Below, piece after piece: positions 46,788 through 56,018 of a DNA stretch of 64,000 nucleotides (positions are counted from its first letter, which is position 1; the number at the start of each line of letters is the position of its first letter). Source of the stretch: Strigomonas culicis. Its lineage: Eukaryota > Euglenozoa > Kinetoplastea > Trypanosomatida > Trypanosomatidae. The translations under genes and the position numbers were made by a program. The notes under the pieces were generated by a model that was not told the DNA's origin, ran no database searches, and saw only the letters and a program-made list of their open reading frames with translations. The DNA is taken from NCBI GenBank assembly GCA_000482145.1, contig AUXH01000011.1, forward strand, positions 1 to 64,000, given 5' to 3'.

Positions 46788-47460
46788 TAGGTGCTCTCTT
46801 ACAGGCTCTTTGCTTATCATTTTTTTTCTCCTTATTTCCCCCTTTTTTAAGGTTTGTGTTTTTGTTTCTCAGTTTGTAACAGATATTTTTAGATATGGTG
46901 GATGAGTTTATTATTATTTTTGAAGAGAAATGAAAAGATTAAGAAACAATCAAAACTGCAGATTCTAATGGTATTTCTATATCTCTTTTACCTTAGGCAT
47001 GCGACACAGCAACTAGAGAGCACTTTTTTTTTTCTTCTTCCAGCCAGCCATCTATGAAGTTGCGTAACGTTTCGATTCCTTCCCGTATCTGTCGTTTTTC
47101 TTTTACTTTTTTTTTCTTGATTTCTTGAGGTGACATTTTATGAACATAGCTATAAAAAAATGTTCTCTTTTGTTTTTTTTTTCGTTTGTTTATTTCTCTT
47201 GTATTTTGATCGATATGATGCGTGTGTTCTCCCTGGCAGTGTTTCCCTCCTTTTCTTTGGTGCTATTATGTGTGTGTTTCTTTTTGTTCTCATCTTCTTC
47301 TCTCTCTTCTACAGGTAGTTAAGTGTGCTGTTTTTTTTTTCCAACTGTCATTAATATAAGTTGCAAGCTGTAATTAGTAAAAAAAAAATATATCTCTTTG
47401 TTTGCTCTCTCTCTCTCTCACTTTTTTTTTTCAATAATAATTCTGACGGATATAAAAGTA
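46788..47460 (+). promoter_or_regulatory. Long spacer before the DOCK-like giant gene
   Basis: 673 bases, AT-rich. One T/C tract ends at AG 47313-47314 (5' UTR about 146 bases); another runs 47396-47431 with AG 47457-47458 only 2 bases before the ATG. The first acceptor is more likely. Confidence 0.5.
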
Positions 47461-50400
47461 ATGGACGACGATATTGAACGGCAAATCATGATGGAAATGG
47501 AGAGGGAGATCCAGCGCAATCAAGGTTCTTCTAGCCGTAATACTGCCCCGCCTCCTTTTGAGATCACACCCCTATATTCTAACGCGTCGCAAGCGCAGAC
47601 ACAGCAGCAGAGTGAGCTGGAGATAAAGCTCATTAGGAAACAAGAAGAAGAACGGGTTCGTCGCGAGGCGGAGGAGGAAGCCCGCCTGGAAGCTGAAGAG
47701 CAAGCCCGCCTGGAAGCTGAAGAGCAGGCTCGCCTGGAAGCAGAAGAGCAGGCCCGCCTGGAAGCTGAAGAGCAGGCTCGCCTGGAAGCTGAAGAGCAGG
47801 CCCGCCTGGAAGCTGAAGAGCAGGCTCGCCTGGAAGCTGAGGAGGAGGTCCGCCGTGAAGCGGAGGAAGAGGCCCGTCTGGAGGCGGAGCAAGCGCGGCG
47901 CCAGGCGGAGGAGCAGGCGCGCCGCCAGGCGGAGGAGGCAGCTCGGCAGAAGGCGGCGGAACAGGCGCGGCGCATCGCGGAGGAGAAGGCCCGCAAGGAG
48001 GCGGAGGAGCAGGCCTGCAGGGAGGCGCAGGAGCTAGCACGTCGCGAGGCGGAGGAACAAGCGCGCCGCCAGGCGGAGGAGAGGGCTCGCCGCGAGGCGG
48101 AGGAGCAGGCGCGCAAAGAGGCGGAGGACAAGGCGCGGCGCGAGGCGGAAGAGGCCGCACGCCGCCAGGCGGAGGAGCAGGCCCGGCGCGAGGCGGAGGA
48201 GGAGGCCCGTCTGCTGGCCCTCGAGCAGGCCCGCAGGGAGGCGGAGGAGCAAGCCCGTCGTGAGGCGGAGGAGCAAGCCCGTCGAGAGGCCGAGGAGGAG
48301 GCGCGTCGAGAGGCCGAGGAGCAGGCCCGCATGGAGGCCGAGGAGGAGGCACGCCGTCAGGCGGAGGAGGAAGCCCGCCGCGAGGCGGAGGAAGAGGCGC
48401 GCCGCGAGGCCGAGGAAGAAGCCCGTCGCGAGGCGGAGGAGCAAGCCCGTCTGGAAGCGGAGCAGGCGCACCGGGAGGCGAAGGAGCGGGCGCGACGGGT
48501 GGTCGAGGAGCGGATGCGCCGCGAGGCAGCGGATGCTGCGCGTCGCGAGGCCGAAGCCAAGCAGCGCGCCGAGGCCCTCGAGGAGATCAAGCGTAAGGCG
48601 CGGGAGGCTGTTTTCAAGGAGTATGCGGCTAAAGGTAAGATCCGCTCGAGCAGTATATCGAGCGAGGCGGCCGCCGGTGCCGCGACGCTGTCCTCCGCCT
48701 CCAGCGTGGCGTCTCTCTCTCGCCTTTCGAATGCGGCCCCTGTCCCTGTGTCGGCTTCCGTTGTCAGTGCATCCCCCATCTCCGCTGCAGCAAACCCCGC
48801 GACAAATCAATCGGATAACCGCAGCGTAGCGCCACTAGCTGCTAGTAGCCCGAAGGTTGCGGCAAGTACCTTGCCTGCTGTCGTGTCGGCACCCATGCCA
48901 AAAGACGTGGAACCGCAATCGAAGAGCAACGTTTTCAACGCCACGAAAAGCTTGTCCCTCTCTGCCGCTGCGAGCGACAACGCCGTTGCAGGCAAGGTGG
49001 TGGCTGCACTCCAACAGGACCGCGTCTCGCCTGTTTCCCCCAACTCACCCTCACTGAAGGAAGAGCGGAACACGGCTCTTATGACGCCCGAAGACACGGC
49101 AATTGACAAGCCTTCAGATGATGAGCCGACAGAGTCGAACCATGTTCTAGAGCTTCCGAACCAGATGCCAAAAGACGCAACTACGGGCACCTCAGAGATC
49201 TCCGAAGAGTCGGATGGGGACCTGCAGTCGGAGGCCAGCCGATACTCTATCTCAGCGAAAGAGGCCATGACGAATGATAACGGTATACTGAGTGGGTTCG
49301 AGACCTCGCCGTCTGCCAAAGGCTCCAGTGGTGATAAGCCTCTGGATGCCTTTGAGGATACCTTGGAGAGTGGTCTACGTGACCTTGGACTTGCACCAGA
49401 GAACATTCAGCGAGCGCGGGTTGATATTCAGCGCTTTGACACCATCCGCGAGCCTGGCAAGTGCTTAAGCCCGGCTGAAAAGGGGGCTGAGATCCCGGCC
49501 CACGCGCAGATTCAACTTGGCTTTTTCTCTGCCAAGCAAACAATTATCTCTCTGCACGTGGATCGCCACCGCACAGTAGCGGAGCGTGAGCGCCACTGCT
49601 CTGGTGCGCAGCGGAGTCTGAGCAACCTCACCTGTTTCTTTGAGAGTGAGATCATGGAGGACCAGACGCTGACGGTCGATGATGACCACTGCCCGCACAA
49701 CACGATCGCAGAACAGCTGCTGACGAAAGAGGAGATTATGCGCGCGGATGGCAGTGCGGTGGACAAGGCGGTCTCGCGCATATCCTATGGAGACCCGATT
49801 CAGGTCTGGGAGAAGGTGCACGGCCGGCACTTGTTGAAGGACGAGGAAAAGGAGGAGAACCGAAACACTCGAGGCAACATGTGGGTGAGCGACGTGGAGA
49901 CAAAGAAGCCGGTGCCGGCCATGCGCACGTTTACCGGGGGCTCCGTCATCTGCATCGAGGCGAGCAAGGTGAGCAGCAAGGTGGCCGCGTGCCACGGCGA
50001 CGGGACGGACCCGCTCATTCTGGCGGTGGCGCTCTTCTGCGTGACGGAGCAGCGGCGGACTAAGGTGACCGAGACGTTCTACTTCGATACGGCGCTTGAT
50101 ATCTTTTACCCGCAGAAGGAGCGGAGTGAGCTTGCGAGGGACAACAAGGTGGTCGTGTTTGTTCCCAACGAGTTCAGAGGCAGCCTCCAGATGGTGATTC
50201 GCGCCTACCGCCCCTGCAGCGAGGATTTCGACAACTACGTGGACCTCTACACCCGTGCCGAGAAGTACAAGCCGATCCACATTGCGCCGATGAAGCAGGA
50301 GGCGCTGCTTCTCGCGCAGATGTCCGACGTGTTCGAGGAGATCGGCTGGTATGCACTTCCCATCGAAAAGGAGAGGGGGCTCATCCCCACCGTGCACGTC

Positions 50401-53400
50401 AATCAGGTGTACCGGAAGCTGTGCACGGATACTCAACTCCTTCGCATGATTCCGGACGAGCGCTCGAGGAATGCACTGCGGACGGTGCCCTTCAGTTTTG
50501 AGTTCAAGCTGTCCGACTTGACGAAGCACGAAGTCTCTTTCCCGCACAAGGAGGAAGAGACGCGCCCGGAGGAGAACGAAACGATGGTCAGCTTGCTGGA
50601 CCCTGATGTGCCCAATGCGCGGCCAAAGACGTATCGCTACGCCCCTTGTTGCATCCCTATTCTGAATTCGGGGTACTTCACCACGTACAACAATGTGTAC
50701 TACTTCCGGCTCGCTCGGATGAAGGTGGTGAACACGGGATCACTGCGTAATTTCCCCTCCTCTCACCACACCTATGCCGTTCAGGTGTGCATCAAGGGAA
50801 CAGACGACAGTCTCTCCGAGGATGGCGCGATTCGTTGCATCTACGGGCGCGGCCTGAACAACTTATCGCTCGACTCGACAGCGTGGTCGTCTTCTGTACA
50901 TAACAGCACAGAGACGCTTCTGAGCGATGAGTTCAAGATTCAGCTCCCCATCAACTTGACAGAGAAGCACCACATCTTCTTCATTCTGCATGCAACGTAC
51001 CAAAAGAAGTCACCGCCGTCGCCGAACCAGCCGCACTCCTTCCGTGTTGCGTATGCAGCGTTCCCGTTGATGGTGGACGGTACCGTTCAAGTGAGGGACG
51101 GTATTGAGATCAAGTTCATTGCGCAGGACAAGGCGGCCGTCGCGGCGGCTGGTGGATATCTGAATAGCTTCTCAAAGGCACCTGTCTCCTCCTTCCTGAA
51201 CAACGGCGAGCTTGTCCTGAAGGCGTCTACGCAAACCAAATCGACGGTGTACGCTTCCAATCGAATCATTGCTTCCGTCTTCAAGCGAAGCCCGCCCTCC
51301 ATCGCCGAAATCAAGCGCGACAACGATGTGCTCGCTGTATCGGGCAGGCTACGGGAGATTCCTGTCTCTGCAGTGGATCCCCATCGGGCCGTGATCACGC
51401 TTATTGGGCAGTTGCCGTTGGCCGAGATCTTGGCCTTTTACCCGTTCCTGTGCTCCTACGCGCTGGCTCTGATCGGGTCCTCCTCCAACACGGTTTCTCT
51501 GGGGCACCGCTCGCACATGATGGACACGCTCATCGACATCACCAATAGGGCGCATCTGTTCGATACAAACATTCACACCATCAAGCGGCGCCATGGCGGC
51601 AACCAGCCGGGGTCCATGATCACCAAGACGAGCGCCGGTAGCGTTCTCTATCACTTCCTCACGAATGACATCCTTTATGAAGGCAAGGCGCGGACGCACA
51701 AGTACCGAATCTACGCTGGCGTCGCCGAGACCTGGCTCAATCTGCTGATCCTTCTCGAGAGGCGAAAGGAGGCCGAGAGCCGGTTTGCGGCGCCTCCCGG
51801 GCCGCCGTCGGCGCGCGTCGAGGAGCCCGCGTCGCGCGGTAGCTTTGGGACGAACCCCTCCAGCCCCTCCAAGGCCCCCGCGGGGCAGGAGAAGGACGAG
51901 CGCAACCTGGCCCGCGAAATGTGGGAGCTTGCGTGGTTCCTGTACGATGCCATTCTGCGGTCCCTCTACATTTGGGGGGATGAGAATATCAACACAAAGC
52001 GGAAGGACCTGTTCGATGAGAGTTTCTACGTTCTTATCGCCAACTTGTGTGTCAAGGTTCTCAAGATGCTTTCCGTGTACGGTGAGAGCGTGATTGTGCG
52101 CCGCACTGCTATTTTTGTGAAGAGCTTGATGCATTTCTGCGACAGGGGCCGTACGCTCATGGTGTACGAGGCCATTGTCCAGTTCTTTTTGGACGAGGGG
52201 AACTATGACAGCTTGACCAACTTTTTGCGCTACATCCTGGAGGACCCCGGTGCCACTGTGCTTCTGTTACCCACGCGCGAGCAGCACGAGCCCGTTTTCC
52301 TCACCAAGATCCTCGTGAAGTGCTTCTCCGCCCTGCTGGTGAACAAGAACCGCGAGACGCGGGCCAATGCGGCGAGTGTGCTCTACAATTTCCTCAGCGT
52401 CTTGGCGGTCGACCCGAAGGTGCAGGGGGAGCTGCTGAGCCACATCGCGTCGCAGCTCTTCACACTTGTGCTGAACGTCGGACCGCATTGGAAGGTGATC
52501 TCGCACAGCGGTGAGAAGACCGCGGCGCCGGTGATGCTGGACGACCGGCGCCTTCAGTCTGTAATCGCCATGTGGATTGTTTACTACACTCCACGTGCGC
52601 GGATCCGGCAGTGGCTCCAATCGGAAAAAGACGGCAAGGTGATTGCCGGACTGATGAGCATCATCTCTGACGCGCAGGTGGTCTTCCGCTACTCCGCTGG
52701 CGCCGAGAAGCGACTAGACGCCGTGAAGAAGGAAGAAATGGAGCTGGTGAAGGTATGGGACGCTCGCATGTCCACGTTCATCACCGCCATCGGCACGCAG
52801 ATATGTAACATTACGCTCAATGCCATCCCCGACGTGCTGCGCACCGTGAAGAACGATGCTCACCACGCTTGCGTGTTCCCCTTCTTCGTCATGCTGGAGA
52901 GCATCCTGAACGTGGGCAACTCGACCATCTCGCTGCAGATGAGCTCCGCGGTGCTGCACCAGACGGTCGCCCTGCTGTTCCCTGAGATCATCAGCAAGAA
53001 GGCGAAGATGAGCAGTGGCATGGTGCTGCTCACGTTCCGCCTCATGAGTAGCTGCTGCAAGTACGTGCGCGCCGCCGCGGGGTACACCTTCCTCTTCATG
53101 AGCCAGTCCTTCTACTCGTGGAAGAACTCCCTCTCCAAAATAAAATCGCTTACGGCCAACGCGTTGGTTTCGGTGGCCGAGTCCAAGACGCGCGATCTAC
53201 GGCTTGCTGGTCGATTCATCGAGTTCCAATTTGACGAGCTGATCGATCGGGCCAAGGTGGAGGAAGAGAATTTCTTGATGCCCTCCCACGACTACGGCAC
53301 CCGCTACGAGGACGACTCCAACGCTTCCGGCGGTGATGCGCAGATGGCGTACAAGCTCACGGTAGAGGAGAAGTACGAAAGCGTAAAGCGGCTTGTCCCG

Positions 53401-55029
53401 ATTTCCGAGTACCTGCTCCAGCGCAACGCCTCTAAGGATAAGCCGGTCTTCTCCGCCGAGTTCGCCGCCATGTCCGCCACGGTGCTCAGTCTGTTTGACG
53501 ACGTGCTCCGTCTGCAAGTAGACAGCTCGATGAAGTACAAGGAGTCGAAGATTTTTGCCTACTTTGAGGTATTCCGCAACTTCCTGCGGCAGAATGCGCT
53601 GAAGGAGGCGCTCAAGTGGCTTTACCGACTGCATGACGCCCACAAGGCGAACGGAGACAACGCCGAGGCCGGTATGGTGTTGGTGTTCATTTCGGCCATT
53701 TGCTTCCGCGTGACGGAGCTCTTCTATCACATGAAGGGCAAGCACACGAAGGGTGCGCGCATGCCGTACGCACTCCTGACGCATGTGTACTGGCAAGACT
53801 ACGTGCGCATCCTTCCGGAGGTGGACGTCCTGCTCCCGGTGGACACAGTCTACGCGATCGTGTCGGAGCTGTACGTGTGCCCGGATGACCCGTGCTTCAC
53901 GATGGAGGGCCAGGCACGGACGATGAAGGTAGCCGCGGAGTTCCTCGACAAGGGCCAGTACTACGAGTTCTCGGTGGCTGCCATCCACCTGGTGGACCTC
54001 TACATGCGGGCACAGCAGAACTATAAGGATTCGGCCGTCATCCACACGGCGACCGCCACGTGGTGCACGGCGATCAGCGACGACGCCAAGCGGGACACGC
54101 ACACGTACTACCTTCTGTGGGCGCGGATGGAGCGCGCGGCGCCGCCAAAGTCCCGGAAGGAGCTACAGGAGGAGGAGGAGGACAACATGGTGGGCGAGAA
54201 GCCCCGTGGACTGCCCAACAACAAAGCGCTGCATCGCGTGTACAAGATGCCGCCAGGCACGGCGCAGAAGAACTTTGAAGAGTATGCCCAGGGGTACATC
54301 TCCACGCTCTTTGCGGATGAGAGCCTCGTGGTGCTCACGAAGGAAATGACCGAAACGCAGGCCGCCCTGCCAGAGCCGGACTCGAAGCGGAAACGTGTGG
54401 CGGCGATCCACCGCCAGCCGAACCATTGCCTGGTGACCGTGTGGGCAGTGGACCCCTACTTCCCGGGCGTACGCTCGCCTCCGGAAGGGTTCGACAAGAA
54501 GACGCACATTCAAAAGTTCAGCTCCGTCATCCACGTTGGTCTGAACGAGCAGATCATCGATGCCGCACAGTTCGATATTATGCAGCAGTGCTTGAATATC
54601 AATACGTACGAGCTGGATCGGGCCTTCCCTTCGACCACATCCGCCATCGACATTGTGAGTCTCAAGAAGGAGTTGTTGAATCCGTTCGAAACAGCAGAGG
54701 AAACAATCAACTACCGTAAGCAGCTGATTGCCGAAGCCCCTGAGGACGACAAGCTGATCTGCGAAATTCGCAAGGCGTTGTCGCCGATGGGGATGCCTCC
54801 CGGGGCCTACATGAAGGAGGTGATTGCCAACATGAATGATCACAGTGAGGTGATCCAGGCCGTGCACGACTTCAGCAGCTTTCTTCGCACAAAGATGGAC
54901 CTGTGCGGCACAAAACTGGATGCAATGATGAAGCACCCAGAGGACTATGCCCTTTCTCTCAAGGCGATCACGGACATCGAATGCAGCTTAATCGCTTTCG
55001 AGACCCCTGAGGTTGACCGTGATGAATAA
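47461..55029 (+). CDS. Giant DOCK (Dock180/zizimin)-like protein with long E/A/R helix
   Basis: A 2522-residue protein. Residues about 60-390 are a nearly unbroken Glu/Ala/Arg repeat with an 8-residue period (ARLEAEEQ and ARREAEEQ variants), likely a single alpha helix or coiled coil. A Ser/Ala/Pro-rich linker spans about 395-620. Residues about 1050-1230 resemble the C2/DHR-1 domain of DOCK proteins (RYAPCCIPILNSGYF, then SDEFKIQLPINLTEKHHIFF, which fits the DOCK E-x-K-I-x-L-P block). Helical repeats follow, and about 2000-2500 looks like a diverged DHR-2 exchange domain (VTVWAVDPYFPG). DOCK proteins are Rac/Cdc42 exchange factors; trypanosomatids have few Rho-type GTPases, so the target is an open question. 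Exchange activity is not proven by the sequence. Confidence 0.8.
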   Translation: MDDDIERQIMMEMEREIQRNQGSSSRNTAPPPFEITPLYSNASQAQTQQQSELEIKLIRKQEEERVRREAEEEARLEAEEQARLEAEEQARLEAEEQARLEAEEQARLEAEEQARLEAEEQARLEAEEEVRREAEEEARLEAEQARRQAEEQARRQAEEAARQKAAEQARRIAEEKARKEAEEQACREAQELARREAEEQARRQAEERARREAEEQARKEAEDKARREAEEAARRQAEEQARREAEEEARLLALEQARREAEEQARREAEEQARREAEEEARREAEEQARMEAEEEARRQAEEEARREAEEEARREAEEEARREAEEQARLEAEQAHREAKERARRVVEERMRREAADAARREAEAKQRAEALEEIKRKAREAVFKEYAAKGKIRSSSISSEAAAGAATLSSASSVASLSRLSNAAPVPVSASVVSASPISAAANPATNQSDNRSVAPLAASSPKVAASTLPAVVSAPMPKDVEPQSKSNVFNATKSLSLSAAASDNAVAGKVVAALQQDRVSPVSPNSPSLKEERNTALMTPEDTAIDKPSDDEPTESNHVLELPNQMPKDATTGTSEISEESDGDLQSEASRYSISAKEAMTNDNGILSGFETSPSAKGSSGDKPLDAFEDTLESGLRDLGLAPENIQRARVDIQRFDTIREPGKCLSPAEKGAEIPAHAQIQLGFFSAKQTIISLHVDRHRTVAERERHCSGAQRSLSNLTCFFESEIMEDQTLTVDDDHCPHNTIAEQLLTKEEIMRADGSAVDKAVSRISYGDPIQVWEKVHGRHLLKDEEKEENRNTRGNMWVSDVETKKPVPAMRTFTGGSVICIEASKVSSKVAACHGDGTDPLILAVALFCVTEQRRTKVTETFYFDTALDIFYPQKERSELARDNKVVVFVPNEFRGSLQMVIRAYRPCSEDFDNYVDLYTRAEKYKPIHIAPMKQEALLLAQMSDVFEEIGWYALPIEKERGLIPTVHVNQVYRKLCTDTQLLRMIPDERSRNALRTVPFSFEFKLSDLTKHEVSFPHKEEETRPEENETMVSLLDPDVPNARPKTYRYAPCCIPILNSGYFTTYNNVYYFRLARMKVVNTGSLRNFPSSHHTYAVQVCIKGTDDSLSEDGAIRCIYGRGLNNLSLDSTAWSSSVHNSTETLLSDEFKIQLPINLTEKHHIFFILHATYQKKSPPSPNQPHSFRVAYAAFPLMVDGTVQVRDGIEIKFIAQDKAAVAAAGGYLNSFSKAPVSSFLNNGELVLKASTQTKSTVYASNRIIASVFKRSPPSIAEIKRDNDVLAVSGRLREIPVSAVDPHRAVITLIGQLPLAEILAFYPFLCSYALALIGSSSNTVSLGHRSHMMDTLIDITNRAHLFDTNIHTIKRRHGGNQPGSMITKTSAGSVLYHFLTNDILYEGKARTHKYRIYAGVAETWLNLLILLERRKEAESRFAAPPGPPSARVEEPASRGSFGTNPSSPSKAPAGQEKDERNLAREMWELAWFLYDAILRSLYIWGDENINTKRKDLFDESFYVLIANLCVKVLKMLSVYGESVIVRRTAIFVKSLMHFCDRGRTLMVYEAIVQFFLDEGNYDSLTNFLRYILEDPGATVLLLPTREQHEPVFLTKILVKCFSALLVNKNRETRANAASVLYNFLSVLAVDPKVQGELLSHIASQLFTLVLNVGPHWKVISHSGEKTAAPVMLDDRRLQSVIAMWIVYYTPRARIRQWLQSEKDGKVIAGLMSIISDAQVVFRYSAGAEKRLDAVKKEEMELVKVWDARMSTFITAIGTQICNITLNAIPDVLRTVKNDAHHACVFPFFVMLESILNVGNSTISLQMSSAVLHQTVALLFPEIISKKAKMSSGMVLLTFRLMSSCCKYVRAAAGYTFLFMSQSFYSWKNSLSKIKSLTANALVSVAESKTRDLRLAGRFIEFQFDELIDRAKVEEENFLMPSHDYGTRYEDDSNASGGDAQMAYKLTVEEKYESVKRLVPISEYLLQRNASKDKPVFSAEFAAMSATVLSLFDDVLRLQVDSSMKYKESKIFAYFEVFRNFLRQNALKEALKWLYRLHDAHKANGDNAEAGMVLVFISAICFRVTELFYHMKGKHTKGARMPYALLTHVYWQDYVRILPEVDVLLPVDTVYAIVSELYVCPDDPCFTMEGQARTMKVAAEFLDKGQYYEFSVAAIHLVDLYMRAQQNYKDSAVIHTATATWCTAISDDAKRDTHTYYLLWARMERAAPPKSRKELQEEEEDNMVGEKPRGLPNNKALHRVYKMPPGTAQKNFEEYAQGYISTLFADESLVVLTKEMTETQAALPEPDSKRKRVAAIHRQPNHCLVTVWAVDPYFPGVRSPPEGFDKKTHIQKFSSVIHVGLNEQIIDAAQFDIMQQCLNINTYELDRAFPSTTSAIDIVSLKKELLNPFETAEETINYRKQLIAEAPEDDKLICEIRKALSPMGMPPGAYMKEVIANMNDHSEVIQAVHDFSSFLRTKMDLCGTKLDAMMKHPEDYALSLKAITDIECSLIAFETPEVDRDE
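47680..47847 (+). repeat. Seven tandem 24-base repeats (ARLEAEEQ units)
   Basis: Seven nearly identical 24-base units starting at 47680, 47704, 47728, 47752, 47776, 47800 and 47824 encode ARLEAEEQ. Degenerate units of the same period continue to about 48500. The near-identity at DNA level suggests recent expansion. Confidence 0.92.
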
Positions 55030-56018
55030 ACAAACGAACAAAACAATAATAGAAATTCGAGCTCTCAGCGGATCGATTGAGCGGGAACCAATTACCCCCT
55101 ATAGGTTTATAAACTTTTTTTTTCCATACGTTCTAATGAAGGCTGAAGAAAGAAGAAAACGTATGAGAATGATCTTTTTTTTCCTGTTGTTTTAATTGTA
55201 CTAATCATTGCGTTTCATTAAATAGAGTTTATTATTATTATTATTATTATCGACTAACAATATATGAAGAGAGACAGAGAGAAATAACGAATGCGAAGAT
55301 AACTTTTTTTTTTTACTGTTGTTTGTAGTTTTTTTTTTTGTCGGGTTATGTTCTTGTTATTGAAACTTTTGTTTTGGTTTCAGGAATATCATATATACTT
55401 TAACTTCAATGATAACCTTTCTCGCTCTATATCCGTTAAATCTGTACCTGAATTATTATTTTATTTTGTTTCATTGATCTACGAAAAGAAAGAAAAAGAA
55501 GAAGAAAAAACAGCAACAAAGGAGAGTTTTTTTTTAAAATATTAATGACAGCTATGATGCTGATACAAAAGAACAAAGAAAATGAATTATAATCGGCACA
55601 AGTCCATTTTTTTTTGTTGCAATTACTTTTGAAGTGAATCTAAAAGAAGAAAATATGCGAGTAACATTTGGGGAGCGATGTGTTCATTCGATAAAATCAA
55701 AAGCGTGTGCAATTCTAATACCCTGATCGTATCTGCGATTATTAAATGAGTAAGCTTCGGTACACGAGTTTTCCACTCACTACTAATAAAACACTTTGGA
55801 TGCAAAAGACAAGTGGTTTTGCTCCCACCTACAAATATAAGTAAGACTGTGTGCAAATCAAAGCCGCTGGAATTGTGTTTGGCATGTATGCATCCGCTGC
55901 TTCTCACCTTCATCTTATACATGTAGATACTAACATTCTTTTTTTTCTTTTCTCCTTCTTGCCTTTTCTGTCTTGTGGTCAGCAGTATCATCATCTCTAT
56001 TGAGTGTCTCTCTGCCCT
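55030..56018 (+). promoter_or_regulatory. Longest spacer of the window
   Basis: 989 bases. It holds poly-T runs, a TTA repeat at 55228-55250, a less AT-rich stretch at about 55640-55920, then a T/C tract (55935-55975) and AG 55981-55982, the predicted acceptor 36 bases before the ATG. I see no coding gene or RNA gene that I can support. Confidence 0.5.
55228..55250 (+). repeat. (TTA)n microsatellite
   Basis: About 23 bases of TTA/ATT repeat in the spacer after the DOCK-like gene. Confidence 0.9.

Noticed and set aside
47520..48332. Minus-strand frames opposite the E/A/R repeat (Ala/Ser/Arg-rich)
   Set aside because: They simply mirror the 24-base repeat.
47461..48640. Reading the repeat as a CRISPR or mobile-element array
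   Set aside because: Units are in frame, code for a regular helix and have no spacers.
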